Shown piece after piece: positions 9,367 through 17,091 of a stretch of DNA of 64,000 nt. The notes beneath the pieces are model-generated. The model made no database searches. It had not been told where the DNA came from and was given only the letters and a program-made list of their open reading frames with translations. The position numbers and the translations under genes were made by a program. Source of the DNA: Synechococcus sp. PCC 7336 (GTDB lineage: Bacteria; Cyanobacteriota; Cyanobacteriia; Thermostichales; PCC-7336); the NCBI RefSeq assembly GCF_000332275.1, contig NZ_CM001776.1, positions 3,656,008 through 3,720,007 of the forward strand, given 5' to 3'. Numbering within the stretch: position 1 is the stretch's first letter; each line of letters opens with the position of its first letter.

Positions 9367-10884
9367 TCAGTCCGAGCGATTGTCGCCTTCGGTGACAGGA
9401 ATCCGCACGACAAACGTTGTTCCCTCCCCCTCAGCCCCCGCCACCAATACAGAGCCTCCGTGCCGATCCACGCACTTTTTCACCACCGCCAGTCCCAACC
9501 CCGAGCCCTCGATCTGACCGACGTTCCCACCGCGATAAAATAACTCGAAGAGGCGATCGCGATCGCCCGCTAGAATCCCAATCCCCCGATCCGCTATCTC
9601 AAAAGTCACAACCTCTTCCCCCACAGACACCTGCAAGGCCACCTCAGCCCCTGCGGGAGAATACTTACGTGCGTTCGAAAGCAGATTCGTCAAAATCGAA
9701 TGCAACAGCTTGCGATCGAGACAAACCCCATCGCCTCGACCCGAGCAGACAAACTGAATTGAGCTTGACTGTTGCGCATCAGTCGACTCCATTTCCTCCA
9801 CAATCTGGCGGCATTCCTCAAACAAATTCAGAGGTTGGGGATCGAACTCGAGTTTCTGAGCCTCAGCCCTGGCAATGGTGAGGATGTCCGTCAGCATTTG
9901 ACTCATACTTTTGGCAGCATCCTGAATCCGGTGCAAATTGCGCAGCTTTTTAGCATCGAGCCACTCCGGCTCCGAATGTTCCAGCATTTGTGCTGCCATC
10001 AAAATCACACTCAGTGGGGTACGGAATTCGTGGGAGGCCATCGAAAAGAAACGCAGCTTCAGTTCGGTCAACTCCCGCTCCCGCTCGAGAGCGCGACGCA
10101 TCTCCTCTATCTGCAACCGGGCGGTAATATCGCGAGCGCAAACCACACAGCCCGAAAACCTGGTTGCATCGTCAAACCGTTTGACGATCGCTTCAAACAC
10201 CCGCCAATCCCCTTGCCGATGTCGCCAGCGCCACTCGGCAGTTTGCACGGTGCCATCAGCAGCAAGGACCGTTGCTAATATCTTTGCTGCAGGAGTGCGA
10301 TCGTCGGGGTGCAACCAATCTGCAAAGGGTTGACCGAGGGTCTGTTGGGGGTCGATATCTAAGCTGCGTCGCACGGATGGGCTGGCATATTGCACGCTAC
10401 CCGCTCTATCCAGCAGCAGAATAATGTCAGAGGCATTTTCAATCAGTGCCCGAAATCGCTGTTCGCTGCGGCGCAGCCCCTGTTCCGCCATCCGCCGCTG
10501 CCGCCGTTCTCGGGCTTCTCGCAGTTCCCGCTCCACGGCAGGCAGGAGTCGAGCCCATTGACCCTTCATCAAATAATCGTGGGCTCCCAATTTCATCGCC
10601 GCCACCGCTCGATCTTCGCCAATGGTGCCAGACACCACAATGAATGGCAGATCGATCTGCATCGATTGCAGCAGCGCTAACGCAGCCGGGGCACTGAATT
10701 GCGGCAGCGTGTAGTCGGCGATCGCCAGATCCCAAGTTTGCTTTTTCAGGGCGGTCTGCATGGCGGTAGCCGTTTCTACCCGTTCGAACTCGACTCGATA
10801 TCCTCCTCTGCGCAACAGCCTCACTGTCAGCAGCGCGTCATCCTCCGAATCTTCCACAATCAGCACTCGCAGGGGCTTGTCCAT
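9367..10884 (-). CDS. Hybrid receiver-PAS-histidine kinase
   Basis: This is a 505-residue soluble protein. Its domains in order are an N-terminal REC with acceptor Asp57 (LAIADYTLP), a PAS domain (FRALIENASDIILLLDRAG) with a PAC tail, HisKA with His285 in MASHEFRTPLSVI, and HATPase (ILTNLLSNARKYS, IADRGIGI, GSGLGLAVV). A REC at the N-terminus of a kinase suggests that it receives a phosphate or is allosterically controlled by an upstream kinase. ATG 10884 is preferred to TTG 10893; neither has a strong Shine-Dalgarno sequence. It is the third gene of a same-strand cluster with the regulator at 10918 and the kinase at 11420. Confidence 0.9.
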   Translation of the reverse strand: MDKPLRVLIVEDSEDDALLTVRLLRRGGYRVEFERVETATAMQTALKKQTWDLAIADYTLPQFSAPAALALLQSMQIDLPFIVVSGTIGEDRAVAAMKLGAHDYLMKGQWARLLPAVERELREARERRQRRMAEQGLRRSEQRFRALIENASDIILLLDRAGSVQYASPSVRRSLDIDPQQTLGQPFADWLHPDDRTPAAKILATVLAADGTVQTAEWRWRHRQGDWRVFEAIVKRFDDATRFSGCVVCARDITARLQIEEMRRALERERELTELKLRFFSMASHEFRTPLSVILMAAQMLEHSEPEWLDAKKLRNLHRIQDAAKSMSQMLTDILTIARAEAQKLEFDPQPLNLFEECRQIVEEMESTDAQQSSSIQFVCSGRGDGVCLDRKLLHSILTNLLSNARKYSPAGAEVALQVSVGEEVVTFEIADRGIGILAGDRDRLFELFYRGGNVGQIEGSGLGLAVVKKCVDRHGGSVLVAGAEGEGTTFVVRIPVTEGDNRSD

Positions 10885-10917
10885 TGCAGCCAAATCTAGT
10901 GGTGACGGATCTCGAGC

Positions 10918-11355
10918 TCACTGCGGCAGCGGTGGCGCTTCGTTGAGTAACAGCCAGTAGATACCCAATTGTCTGACGGCTTCTGTGAACCGAACAAAAT
11001 CGACGGGCTTGCGGATGTAGCTATTGCATCCCAAACGGTAGCTGGCCAGTCGGTCCTGTTCTTCCTGCGATGTAGTGAGTACGACTACGGGCACTAGTTT
11101 CGTGCGATCGTGCGATCGCAGCTCTTTCAATACCTCTAACCCGTCTATCTTCGGAAGCTTCAAATCGAGCAGGATCGGGGTCGGCAAGACTGCGCAATCG
11201 ACATACTCTCCCCGGCCAAACAGAATATCTAACGCCTCTACTCCATCGCGTGCCACGACGATCTTGTTAGAAATGCGATTGCGCTTTAGGGCTCGCAGGG
11301 TGAGTGCTTCATCGTCGGGGTTATCTTCGACTAACAAGATCGCTTTGTGATTCAC
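10918..11355 (-). CDS. Rcp1-like single-domain response regulator
   Basis: This 145-residue protein is a stand-alone receiver domain. The acidic pocket is in LLVEDNPDDE, acceptor Asp64 is in ILLDLKLPKIDG, the conserved Thr is in VVLTTSQEEQD, and Lys is in YIRKPVDF. The extended loop (RGEYVDCAVLPTP) between alpha2 and beta3 is typical of the Rcp1 regulators that partner phytochrome-type kinases. It lies between two kinase genes on the same strand, 64 bases after the PAS-GAF kinase, so it probably shuttles phosphate from one to the other. It has no output domain. Confidence 0.92.
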   Translation of the reverse strand: MNHKAILLVEDNPDDEALTLRALKRNRISNKIVVARDGVEALDILFGRGEYVDCAVLPTPILLDLKLPKIDGLEVLKELRSHDRTKLVPVVVLTTSQEEQDRLASYRLGCNSYIRKPVDFVRFTEAVRQLGIYWLLLNEAPPLPQ

Positions 11356-11419
11356 AGGTTCCTGAGGAGAATCATTTGAAATATCCTAGCTTCAATTGGT
11401 TGGGAAAGAGATCGAGTGT

Positions 11420-13144
11420 TCAGAGCGTAAAGAAGAATGTTGCGCCGCGATCGACTTCGGCCTCAGCCCATACCCGGCCTCGATGGCGGTTAATAATGCG
11501 TTTAACAGTGGCCAAGCCAATTCCCGTCCCCGAAAATTCAGCCATTCTATGGAGCCGTTGAAAGGGGCCGAACAACTTATCTGCATAGGCCATATCGAAG
11601 CCAGCTCCGTTATCCCGCACGAAATAAACCAGCCCCTCCGCTTCTGGCAGCGTGCCAAACTCAATTTGGGCCTGAGGAGTTTTGGAGGTGAATTTCCAGG
11701 CATTGCCGAGCAGATTTTCCAACATTACGCGCAACAAGCGGTCATCTCCTCGCACTTCGGGGGCGATCGCGATCGCCACATCCACCTGTCGATCGCGATC
11801 GGTTTGTTGGAGCAACTCTACAATCTCCGCTGCCAGTGCGCTCAGATCCACAGTTTCCCAGCGCAGTTCTTGGCGAGTGACGCGGGAGAGGGCGAGCAGA
11901 TCGTCGATCGCCTGCCCCATGCGCTGAGTGGCGGCCCGAATGCGTTGCAGGAAATCTTGCCCGATGTCGTCGAGCACAGCCTCATAATCCTCTAACAGCG
12001 CTTGACTGAAGCCATCGATCCCCCGCAAGGGAGCGCGCAAATCGTGAGACACCGAATAACAAAACGATTCCAGTTCCTCATTGGTCGCGGCCAGTTGTGC
12101 CGTGCGCTCCAACACCCGTTGTTCCAAATCGCTATTGAGCTGACGAATCTCGGTCTCAGCCTGCTGCCGCTGTAGGGCATTGGTGATAATTTCCCCCACC
12201 ATTCTCAACAGGTGCCGATAGCCGCGCGACCAATTGCGAACTGGCTTCAAAGAGCCAAGCCCCACCCATCCAATCGCCTCCCCTTCATAGCTGAGCGAGA
12301 CGGCAACGAATGCTGCAAACGGAAAGGCTCGGTCGCGATCGCCTCCTGCTATCTCGGGGAGCTCGGCCACATTCGCCACCTCGATAACATTTCTGTCTTG
12401 CTGTTCGCAATGAAGTCGAGGAAAGCTCTCGGGCAGCAGGCTGGGAGCGCGATCGAGCCGAGATTCGATGCCTTCTGCCACCCATTGGCGGGCCACGATC
12501 GGGGTTTCGAGGTTGTCTGAGAACCGAAAGACAAAGCTGGAATCTACTCCAGCAAATTGGCCGATCTCCTGTAGGGCGCGATCGAGCCCGTCGGAGATCT
12601 GCTCGCAAGGCAAGTTAATGAAGCGAGTGGAAATATTGGCAATCAGGCGATCGATCTCCAATTGGCGTTGTAGGGCAAATTCGGCCCGCTTGCGCTCGGT
12701 AATGTCGTGGGCGACGCAGTAAAGTAATTGCCGTTCGGGGAAGGGGGTAGCATTCCACAACAGCCAGCGGTAGGAGCCATCTTTGCATCGATAGCGATTT
12801 TCAAATGCAATCGTGTTGATGCCGACATCCGCCAGCTTGCGGGCTTCCGCTATGGTGGACTCGCGATCGTCGGGATGAATGAAGTCGAGATAGGGCTCGG
12901 CCAACAATTCTGCCTGCGTGTAGCCGAGAGTTTTCTCCCAGATGGGGTTGAGACGTTTGAAGTAGCCGTCAAACCCGGCAATGCAGAGCATATCTATCGA
13001 CAGCGTGAAGAACCGCTCGAGGTTGCCCTCTTCTACCCCGCTGTCTGGAGGTAAAGCGGAATGGAATGACTGCTCGGTCTCGCTGGCAGCTCCGTTCGAG
13101 CTTGCGATCGCCTTCAATTGGGGATTAGAGGAGTCGTCGTTCAT
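11420..13144 (-). CDS. PAS-GAF sensor histidine kinase (phytochrome-like kinase module)
   Basis: This is a 574-residue protein. PAS spans about 45-155 (MLCIAGFDGYFKRLNPIWEK, with a WLLWNATPF PAC region). GAF spans about 170-325, then a coiled segment (QRQQAETEIRQLNSDLEQRV). HisKA has acceptor His367 in CYSVSHDLRAPLRGIDGFSQ, and HATPase has LENLLGNAWKFTSK, RDNGAGFDM and GTGIGLATV. The HisKA/HATPase module is of the kind found in phytochromes and phytochrome-like kinases. The GAF lacks an obvious bilin-binding DIP/Cys motif and there is no PHY domain. It starts a probable operon with the Rcp1-like regulator and the REC-PAS-kinase. The stimulus is unknown. Confidence 0.9.
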   Translation of the reverse strand: MNDDSSNPQLKAIASSNGAASETEQSFHSALPPDSGVEEGNLERFFTLSIDMLCIAGFDGYFKRLNPIWEKTLGYTQAELLAEPYLDFIHPDDRESTIAEARKLADVGINTIAFENRYRCKDGSYRWLLWNATPFPERQLLYCVAHDITERKRAEFALQRQLEIDRLIANISTRFINLPCEQISDGLDRALQEIGQFAGVDSSFVFRFSDNLETPIVARQWVAEGIESRLDRAPSLLPESFPRLHCEQQDRNVIEVANVAELPEIAGGDRDRAFPFAAFVAVSLSYEGEAIGWVGLGSLKPVRNWSRGYRHLLRMVGEIITNALQRQQAETEIRQLNSDLEQRVLERTAQLAATNEELESFCYSVSHDLRAPLRGIDGFSQALLEDYEAVLDDIGQDFLQRIRAATQRMGQAIDDLLALSRVTRQELRWETVDLSALAAEIVELLQQTDRDRQVDVAIAIAPEVRGDDRLLRVMLENLLGNAWKFTSKTPQAQIEFGTLPEAEGLVYFVRDNGAGFDMAYADKLFGPFQRLHRMAEFSGTGIGLATVKRIINRHRGRVWAEAEVDRGATFFFTL

Positions 13145-13286
13145 CGCAGCCCTGCCCAGACCAATTTGCTAGGAATAGCCATACCACCGAGTGAGCGAGT
13201 CGCTAACTCACCTCTATACCGATGTCGGTCCTTCGATGTGCATCCTATCAGTTTCGCTAAGAGACCGTCTCGGCCAGAACCAAAAT

Positions 13287-13322
13287 AACCTGAGTTCGAT
13301 GGCTCTGATGGCCCTCACCCCT
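13287..13322 (+). repeat. Fragment of the MITE-like repeat (left end only)
   Basis: About 36 bases match the left terminus of the repeat family (AACCTGAGTTCGATGGCTCT, then GATGGCCCTCACCCCTC). The central palindrome and right end are absent. It lies in the space between the divergent kinase (11420-13144) and OmpR-type regulator genes. Confidence 0.65.
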
Positions 13323-13418
13323 CGCATTTCTGACCTGTTCGCAATTGAGATCTAAAGTTGACTCGACATCGCTCCTTTGGGAATACTTACTACCAATGGC
13401 TGAGGCTGCACGTTAAGA

Positions 13419-14096
13419 ATGAGACTCTTATTGGTCGAAGATGATATCCGTCTGGTTGAGGTTTTAGCTGAAGCACTACAGGACTATTCTTATGTCGTCG
13501 ATGTGGTCGGCGATGGAGAAGCGGGTCTGGACCAGGCGATTCGGGAAGAATACAGCTTGATTCTGCTGGATGTGATGCTGCCTAAACTGGATGGGGTGAG
13601 TCTCTGCAGGTCACTGCGATCGCGCGGTTGTGCGATACCCATTTTGATGGTGACAGCTCGCGATGCCAGCACCGATAAAGTCGCAGGATTGGATGCCGGA
13701 GCCGACGACTATCTTGTCAAACCTCTGGACTTGCCAGAATTGTTAGCCCGCATTCGAGCCCTCTTGCGACGGGGGCAAGCGATCGCTCAACCCGTTCTTC
13801 AGTGGGGGGCATTGCAGCTCGACCCCAGCTGCTATTCAGTCACCTACAATCGCTCCCCCCTACATCTAACCCCCAAAGAGTTTTCACTGCTGGAACTGTT
13901 CCTGCGCAGCGGCCAGCGGGTGTTGAGCCGACGAACCATTGTCGGCCAACTGTGGAGCTATGACGATCCGCCCGTGGAAGACTCTGTCAAAGCCCATGTC
14001 AAGGCATTGCGCCACAAACTCAAAGCAGTGGGAGCCCCCCCCGATGCGATTGAAAACATTCGCGGTGTGGGCTATCGGCTCAAGCAGTTGGCCTGA
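13419..14096 (+). CDS. OmpR/PhoB-type response regulator
   Basis: This is a 225-residue protein. The REC domain spans about 1-118, with the acidic pair in LVEDD, acceptor Asp51 (LILLDVMLPKLDG), Thr in VTARD and Lys in LVKPLDLPEL. It is joined to a winged-helix DNA-binding domain (LTPKEFSLLELFLRSGQRVL, RGVGYRL). It resembles the cyanobacterial RppA/ManR-like group. No sensor kinase follows on this strand. The nearest kinases are in the divergent cluster at 9.4-13.1 kb, so a functional link is possible but unproven. The stop is only 3 bases from that of the convergent gene at 14100. Confidence 0.93.
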   Translation: MRLLLVEDDIRLVEVLAEALQDYSYVVDVVGDGEAGLDQAIREEYSLILLDVMLPKLDGVSLCRSLRSRGCAIPILMVTARDASTDKVAGLDAGADDYLVKPLDLPELLARIRALLRRGQAIAQPVLQWGALQLDPSCYSVTYNRSPLHLTPKEFSLLELFLRSGQRVLSRRTIVGQLWSYDDPPVEDSVKAHVKALRHKLKAVGAPPDAIENIRGVGYRLKQLA

Positions 14097-14099
14097 CCT

Positions 14100-14357
14100 T
14101 TACGCTGCAGAGTCTTCAGCTAGGCCGAGGTCTCGCTGGCTCTGTTGTAGCTGTTCCCAGCAGAACAGAATGCCGTCGTAGGCTTTCTCGCGATCGATCT
14201 TGCCTTCGGTCTCCATTGCTCGAATGGCACCGATGCGTCGAATAAATCGCTTCAAACAATCCCTGTAGATTGCCTGTGCGGGGGTTGATGTCAGGTAAGA
14301 CAATTTCTCTAGGGCTCGGGCGGGATAGCCGAGATCGAGCGTCCGGTTAGAGGTCAT
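14100..14357 (-). CDS. Small protein of unknown function
   Basis: This is an 85-residue, soluble, largely helical protein. The central part, KRFIRRIGAIRAMETEGKI, and the end, AYDGILFCWEQLQQSQRDL, are reminiscent of small cyanobacterial proteins of the DUF7219 type, in which a Glu-Gly-Lys-Ile-containing helix pair precedes a W-containing helix. The match is by eye and weak. It is convergent with the OmpR-type regulator and downstream of the unknown gene at 14433 on the same strand, with a gap of 75 bases. No function is assigned. Confidence 0.55.
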   Translation of the reverse strand: MTSNRTLDLGYPARALEKLSYLTSTPAQAIYRDCLKRFIRRIGAIRAMETEGKIDREKAYDGILFCWEQLQQSQRDLGLAEDSAA

Positions 14358-14432
14358 GAGTGATACTCTCCAGCAAGGGTATTCAATTGAGTTTGCAAGC
14401 GGCGAGTGCCGCGAGATGGCCAGAAAAATATC

Positions 14433-14783
14433 TCACCCGAACCAACGGGAAGGTTCGTCACTGTAGCGATAGTTACCGATTCGGGCAAACTGGCAGTGAC
14501 TGCTGTTGTCTTGCAACACCTCCGCGAGGCCCAAATGGACGAGCAGTCGCACTCGGTCGAGTTGTACGTCCAAATCTTGCCGGTCGGACTCTATCTTGCC
14601 TGCGCGCGCGCGATCGATCGAGGCTTGACCGAGCACCTGCTTGAGAACGTAGTCAATCAATTGCTGCTTGACTTCAGAAATCGCAAACACCCTTTGATAG
14701 GGTTCTGGGGGATAGGTTGGCAAAATAGAGTCGATTTCGCGGGCGATAACCGTCGGTAGCACCCTGACTATTGCGTAGCTCAT
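14433..14783 (-). CDS. Protein of unknown function
   Basis: This is a 116-residue protein with no signal peptide or membrane segment. The first 55 residues (MSYAIVRVLPTVIAREIDSI, then LPTYPPEPYQRVFAISEVKQ) look like a compact helical domain. The second half is basic and helical (SIDRARAGKIESDRQDLDVQ) with one Cys near the end. GGAAG-like sequence near the start may act as a ribosome-binding site. It precedes the unknown gene at 14100 on the same strand and may form an operon with it. I do not recognise the family. Confidence 0.55.
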   Translation of the reverse strand: MSYAIVRVLPTVIAREIDSILPTYPPEPYQRVFAISEVKQQLIDYVLKQVLGQASIDRARAGKIESDRQDLDVQLDRVRLLVHLGLAEVLQDNSSHCQFARIGNYRYSDEPSRWFG

Positions 14784-14942
14784 CTTCCTTCTCTCTAAAG
14801 GGATTGGAGGCAGTTTTTCACCTCGATGCCCACTCTAAAGAGCCTGGGAGAAAGAAGGGGGAAGAAAGCGAGAAGAAAGCGGGAAGTATGGGAAGATCGC
14901 GCCTAAATTCGAGCCGGAACAGCAAATGCACTCGAAGCGCGT

Positions 14943-16961
14943 CTATTGCACGGGAGCCCCGTCCTCTTGCTGAGGTAACGTCAGATCGCCAGCATCATCT
15001 CTAAAGCGATAGAACAAATACCGGTCTAAAAACGGCTGTTCGTCCAAAACATGCTGAATCATCCCCCGATCCATCAGAATCTGACCGATCTGAGTTGCAT
15101 TCTCCCGCGTTGTCCGCTGATTCTCCATCAACCATTCCACCGCCTCAGCTCCCACAAAACAGTTTCGATACGTCGTTAGCCGATAGCGGCGATCGCGAAT
15201 TTCCACGCCGCCCTCCCCCCGCATCTTCTCCACCAACTCGGTCACCTGCGTCTCTGTAAAAGCATCCTGCAACTGCAGCGGCGTCAAAAATTCCTTCGAC
15301 CAAGCATCTTCTACAAAGGGACGCTCTTCCGCTTCACAGCCCGCGAGCAGTTCCTCAAGTTCTGCTAACGACTCTGAATCCACTTGCTGTTTCAGCCAAA
15401 CCCCGGCCATTTTTTCTAAGTGAGGCGATCGCAAATGCACGTCCCGCTGCGGAAATGGCACTTGAACCCCCAACTTGCGCAAGTTGGCTTCAATTCGATA
15501 ATTCAAGTCACTTTTTAGACTAAACTGCTGTCGAGGATCGGCCAGCCATACCAAGAGCTCGAAATTTAGAGCACTGTCTCCAAACCCTTGAAACCAGACC
15601 TGCGGTCGAGGATATTGCAACACTGTCGGATGGCTGCGAGCTGCTCTCAATAGAACTGCGCGCACTTGACGAATGTCGGAACCGTAGGCCACCCCGAGGG
15701 GAACGTGCAAGCGAGAAACGGCATGACCTTGACTCCAGTTGATTGCCTCTCGATCCAAAATGTGGGAGTTGGGCACGACGATCGCGACGCGATCGAGGGT
15801 GCGAATTGTGGTGCTGCGGGCTCCAATTCGCTCTACCGTTCCCACCAACGAGCCGATGTTGACAAAATCCCCCACCTGCACGGGACGATCCAACAAAATC
15901 ACCCAACCACTAATGAAATTCCTGAAGATATTCTGCAGGCCAAATCCCACTCCCACACTAAAAACACTGGCCACAATGGTCAGGGATGTCAGATCCAGCC
16001 CCCAAGCCTGCAAGATCGCAATCGTGCCCACAATGAGCAGAGCATATTGAATGGTCGTTGCCACGCCATCCGGCAGGCTGGCTTCAGCCCCCAGTGGTTG
16101 CAAAATCTGAGATTTGAGCAGGCGGGTCGAGGCGATCGCCCCCGCCCAAACTCCCGCCAGCAGCCCCAGCAACACCATCAAGTCGAGCAGAGAAAACCCG
16201 CCACTGGCCCCCATCGTGACAATTAAGGGTTCCTGAAAACTGGTGGTTAAAAACTGCAGGAACTGATAGCGCCCCCGCCGCAAGAGCGGCCATAATTCCG
16301 CAATCCAAAAGCTAACCCCCAGCCAACAGCCCAAACGACCCAGGATGAGTCCCAAAGCTAACATCAGTCTGGCCAACTGTTGCGATCGCCTCTGCTGTGG
16401 CTGGCGGCGATCTCGGCGCGACATCAGCCGATGCCCAAAACCAAGCCCGAGATGAATCGCGATCGCCCCCAGCAGAATCCCCCCGCTGCGCCAGAGCGCC
16501 TGACGGCGATAGCCTGGAGTGCGTTCTTGCAATGCCCGCTCTAAAGAAAACTGAAGCCGCCGCTCCCACAAGCGCGCTTGTAACTCGGGGGTGAGACCGG
16601 GGAGAGTGTCTCGTTCTGTAACGGTGAGGAGATGGTTGCCGCCAGCACTAATATTGGCTTGCAATCCCTCCGTATCGGTCGTGAGGGCTAAATCCCTCGG
16701 GTTGCGCGATCGCAGTGCTTCTCGCAGATTGGCATTAATGTATCCAGCTCGATTGCTCGCAGTCAGGGTATCGGTGGCATGGATGCGAAATAGTTCGCGA
16801 CCGTCCAGCACCACTGGAGCTGTTCGAGAGAGTGCGTCGAGAGGGGATTGAGCAAGGACGGGCAGGGGGGCGATCGCCCAGCCGAATAGAAGAATCGCGA
16901 CTGCGATGACGAGGCCACTCCAACGGCGAAGCGATCTCAACTGAACGGGTTGGGCGAGCAT
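14943..16961 (-). CDS. MscS-type mechanosensitive channel with C-terminal DEP domain
   Basis: This is a 672-residue protein. An N-terminal signal or first membrane segment (LVIAVAILLFGWAIAPLPVL) is followed by a periplasmic region of about 110 residues. Several membrane segments (about 155-175, 195-225, 258-285, 305-325) lead into the MscS pore helix and beta-domain (VFSVGVGFGLQNIFRNFISG, LLDRPVQVGDFV, VPNSHIL). After the MscS C-terminal domain, residues about 575-655 form a DEP domain with the hallmark CFVGAEAVEWLM, then a helix pair, then FLDRYLFYRF. MscS proteins release solutes on hypo-osmotic shock, while DEP domains usually bind membranes or partners. The fusion suggests a cytoplasmic regulatory module. 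It is monocistronic. Confidence 0.88.
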   Translation of the reverse strand: MLAQPVQLRSLRRWSGLVIAVAILLFGWAIAPLPVLAQSPLDALSRTAPVVLDGRELFRIHATDTLTASNRAGYINANLREALRSRNPRDLALTTDTEGLQANISAGGNHLLTVTERDTLPGLTPELQARLWERRLQFSLERALQERTPGYRRQALWRSGGILLGAIAIHLGLGFGHRLMSRRDRRQPQQRRSQQLARLMLALGLILGRLGCWLGVSFWIAELWPLLRRGRYQFLQFLTTSFQEPLIVTMGASGGFSLLDLMVLLGLLAGVWAGAIASTRLLKSQILQPLGAEASLPDGVATTIQYALLIVGTIAILQAWGLDLTSLTIVASVFSVGVGFGLQNIFRNFISGWVILLDRPVQVGDFVNIGSLVGTVERIGARSTTIRTLDRVAIVVPNSHILDREAINWSQGHAVSRLHVPLGVAYGSDIRQVRAVLLRAARSHPTVLQYPRPQVWFQGFGDSALNFELLVWLADPRQQFSLKSDLNYRIEANLRKLGVQVPFPQRDVHLRSPHLEKMAGVWLKQQVDSESLAELEELLAGCEAEERPFVEDAWSKEFLTPLQLQDAFTETQVTELVEKMRGEGGVEIRDRRYRLTTYRNCFVGAEAVEWLMENQRTTRENATQIGQILMDRGMIQHVLDEQPFLDRYLFYRFRDDAGDLTLPQQEDGAPVQ

Positions 16962-17091
16962 GTAGTTTTTGCTGCAGTATCAGATGGCGATGCTGACTGC
17001 GGAAGATTGAGGCAGTGGAGGCGATCGCTATTTGCCAACAGGCTATCCTAGAAACCCAGTCTTAGGGCTGACCGAGAGCGAAGCTAACGGT

